In this document: piece after piece, positions 7,733 to 7,818 of the stretch
Numbering within the stretch: the stretch's first letter is position 1
Layout: each line of letters begins with the position of its first letter
The notes under the pieces: generated by a model
Told to the model about the DNA's origin: nothing
The model's database searches: none
Seen by the model: only the letters and a program-made list of their open reading frames with translations
Position numbers and translations under genes: made by a program
Assembly (NCBI GenBank): GCA_035577685.1
Contig: DATLVC010000400.1
Coordinates: 1 to 7,818, forward strand
Source of the DNA: CAIYRG01 sp035577685
GTDB taxonomy: Bacteria; Pseudomonadota; Alphaproteobacteria; Micropepsales; Micropepsaceae
Length of the DNA stretch: 7,818 bases
Direction of reading: 5' to 3'

Positions 7733-7818
7733 ATGCGGCGATTTCTGTTTGCGGGATTATTGATTGGAACTGCCCATCTTGCGGCGGCCGCTGCGCCCAG
7801 GGGCGCGATCATTCCTCC
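7733..7818 (+). CDS. Start of a putative exported protein (3' end outside window)
   Basis: Only 28 full codons are visible. The N-terminus reads MRRFLFAGLLIGTAHLAAAA and then APRGAIIP. This has the layout of a Sec signal peptide: two arginines, a hydrophobic core of about 12 residues, and an Ala-rich stretch with plausible AxA cleavage near residues 19-21. There is no cysteine in the visible part, so no lipobox is seen. An AAGG nine bases before the ATG (7720-7723) supports this start. An in-frame ATG at 7700 and GTG at 7727 are alternatives, but they would bury the signal peptide behind extra charged residues or lack a ribosome site. The mature protein cannot be identified from this fragment. 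It lies 57 bases after the DUF1467 gene on the same strand and could be either cotranscribed or separately transcribed. Confidence 0.6.
   Translation, partial: MRRFLFAGLLIGTAHLAAAAAPRGAIIP

Overview
The window is a compact, GC-rich, one-strand block of housekeeping genes typical of an alphaproteobacterium. The gene order is nuoL (3' part), nuoM, nuoN, birA, coaX, rnj and a DUF1467 membrane protein, followed by the first 28 codons of a secreted or lipid-facing protein. The run nuoLMN-birA-coaX-rnj-DUF1467 is a familiar alphaproteobacterial neighbourhood. The protein sequences also fit that group: a HTH-less biotin ligase, a type III pantothenate kinase and a 550-residue RNase J. I cannot name the genus from the sequence alone.

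Region 1 (1-4228) encodes the three antiporter-like membrane subunits of respiratory complex I. The nuoL end overlaps the nuoM start by one base (TGATG) and nuoM overlaps nuoN by four bases (ATGA). All the charged residues expected along the proton path are visible, so these look functional. NuoL begins before the window; by comparison with E. coli NuoL about 247 residues are missing upstream.

Region 2 (4225-5760) carries two cofactor genes. birA starts on a GTG inside the nuoN stop (GTGA overlap), and coaX follows after 3 bases. They attach biotin to carboxylases and start CoA synthesis.

Region 3 (5775-7675) has RNase J, starting on TTG 14 bases after coaX, and a small two-helix DUF1467 protein at its end. 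After a 57-base gap a new reading frame with a signal peptide begins and runs off the window.

The longest gap between genes is 57 bases, and no internal terminator or convincing promoter was seen, so transcription probably runs from the upstream nuo genes through rnj. I found no mobile element, CRISPR array, RNA gene or obvious new system. The items worth a second look are modest: a His-rich loop in NuoL, start-site and coupling features at birA and rnj, the uncharacterised DUF1467 gene, and the gene that follows it.
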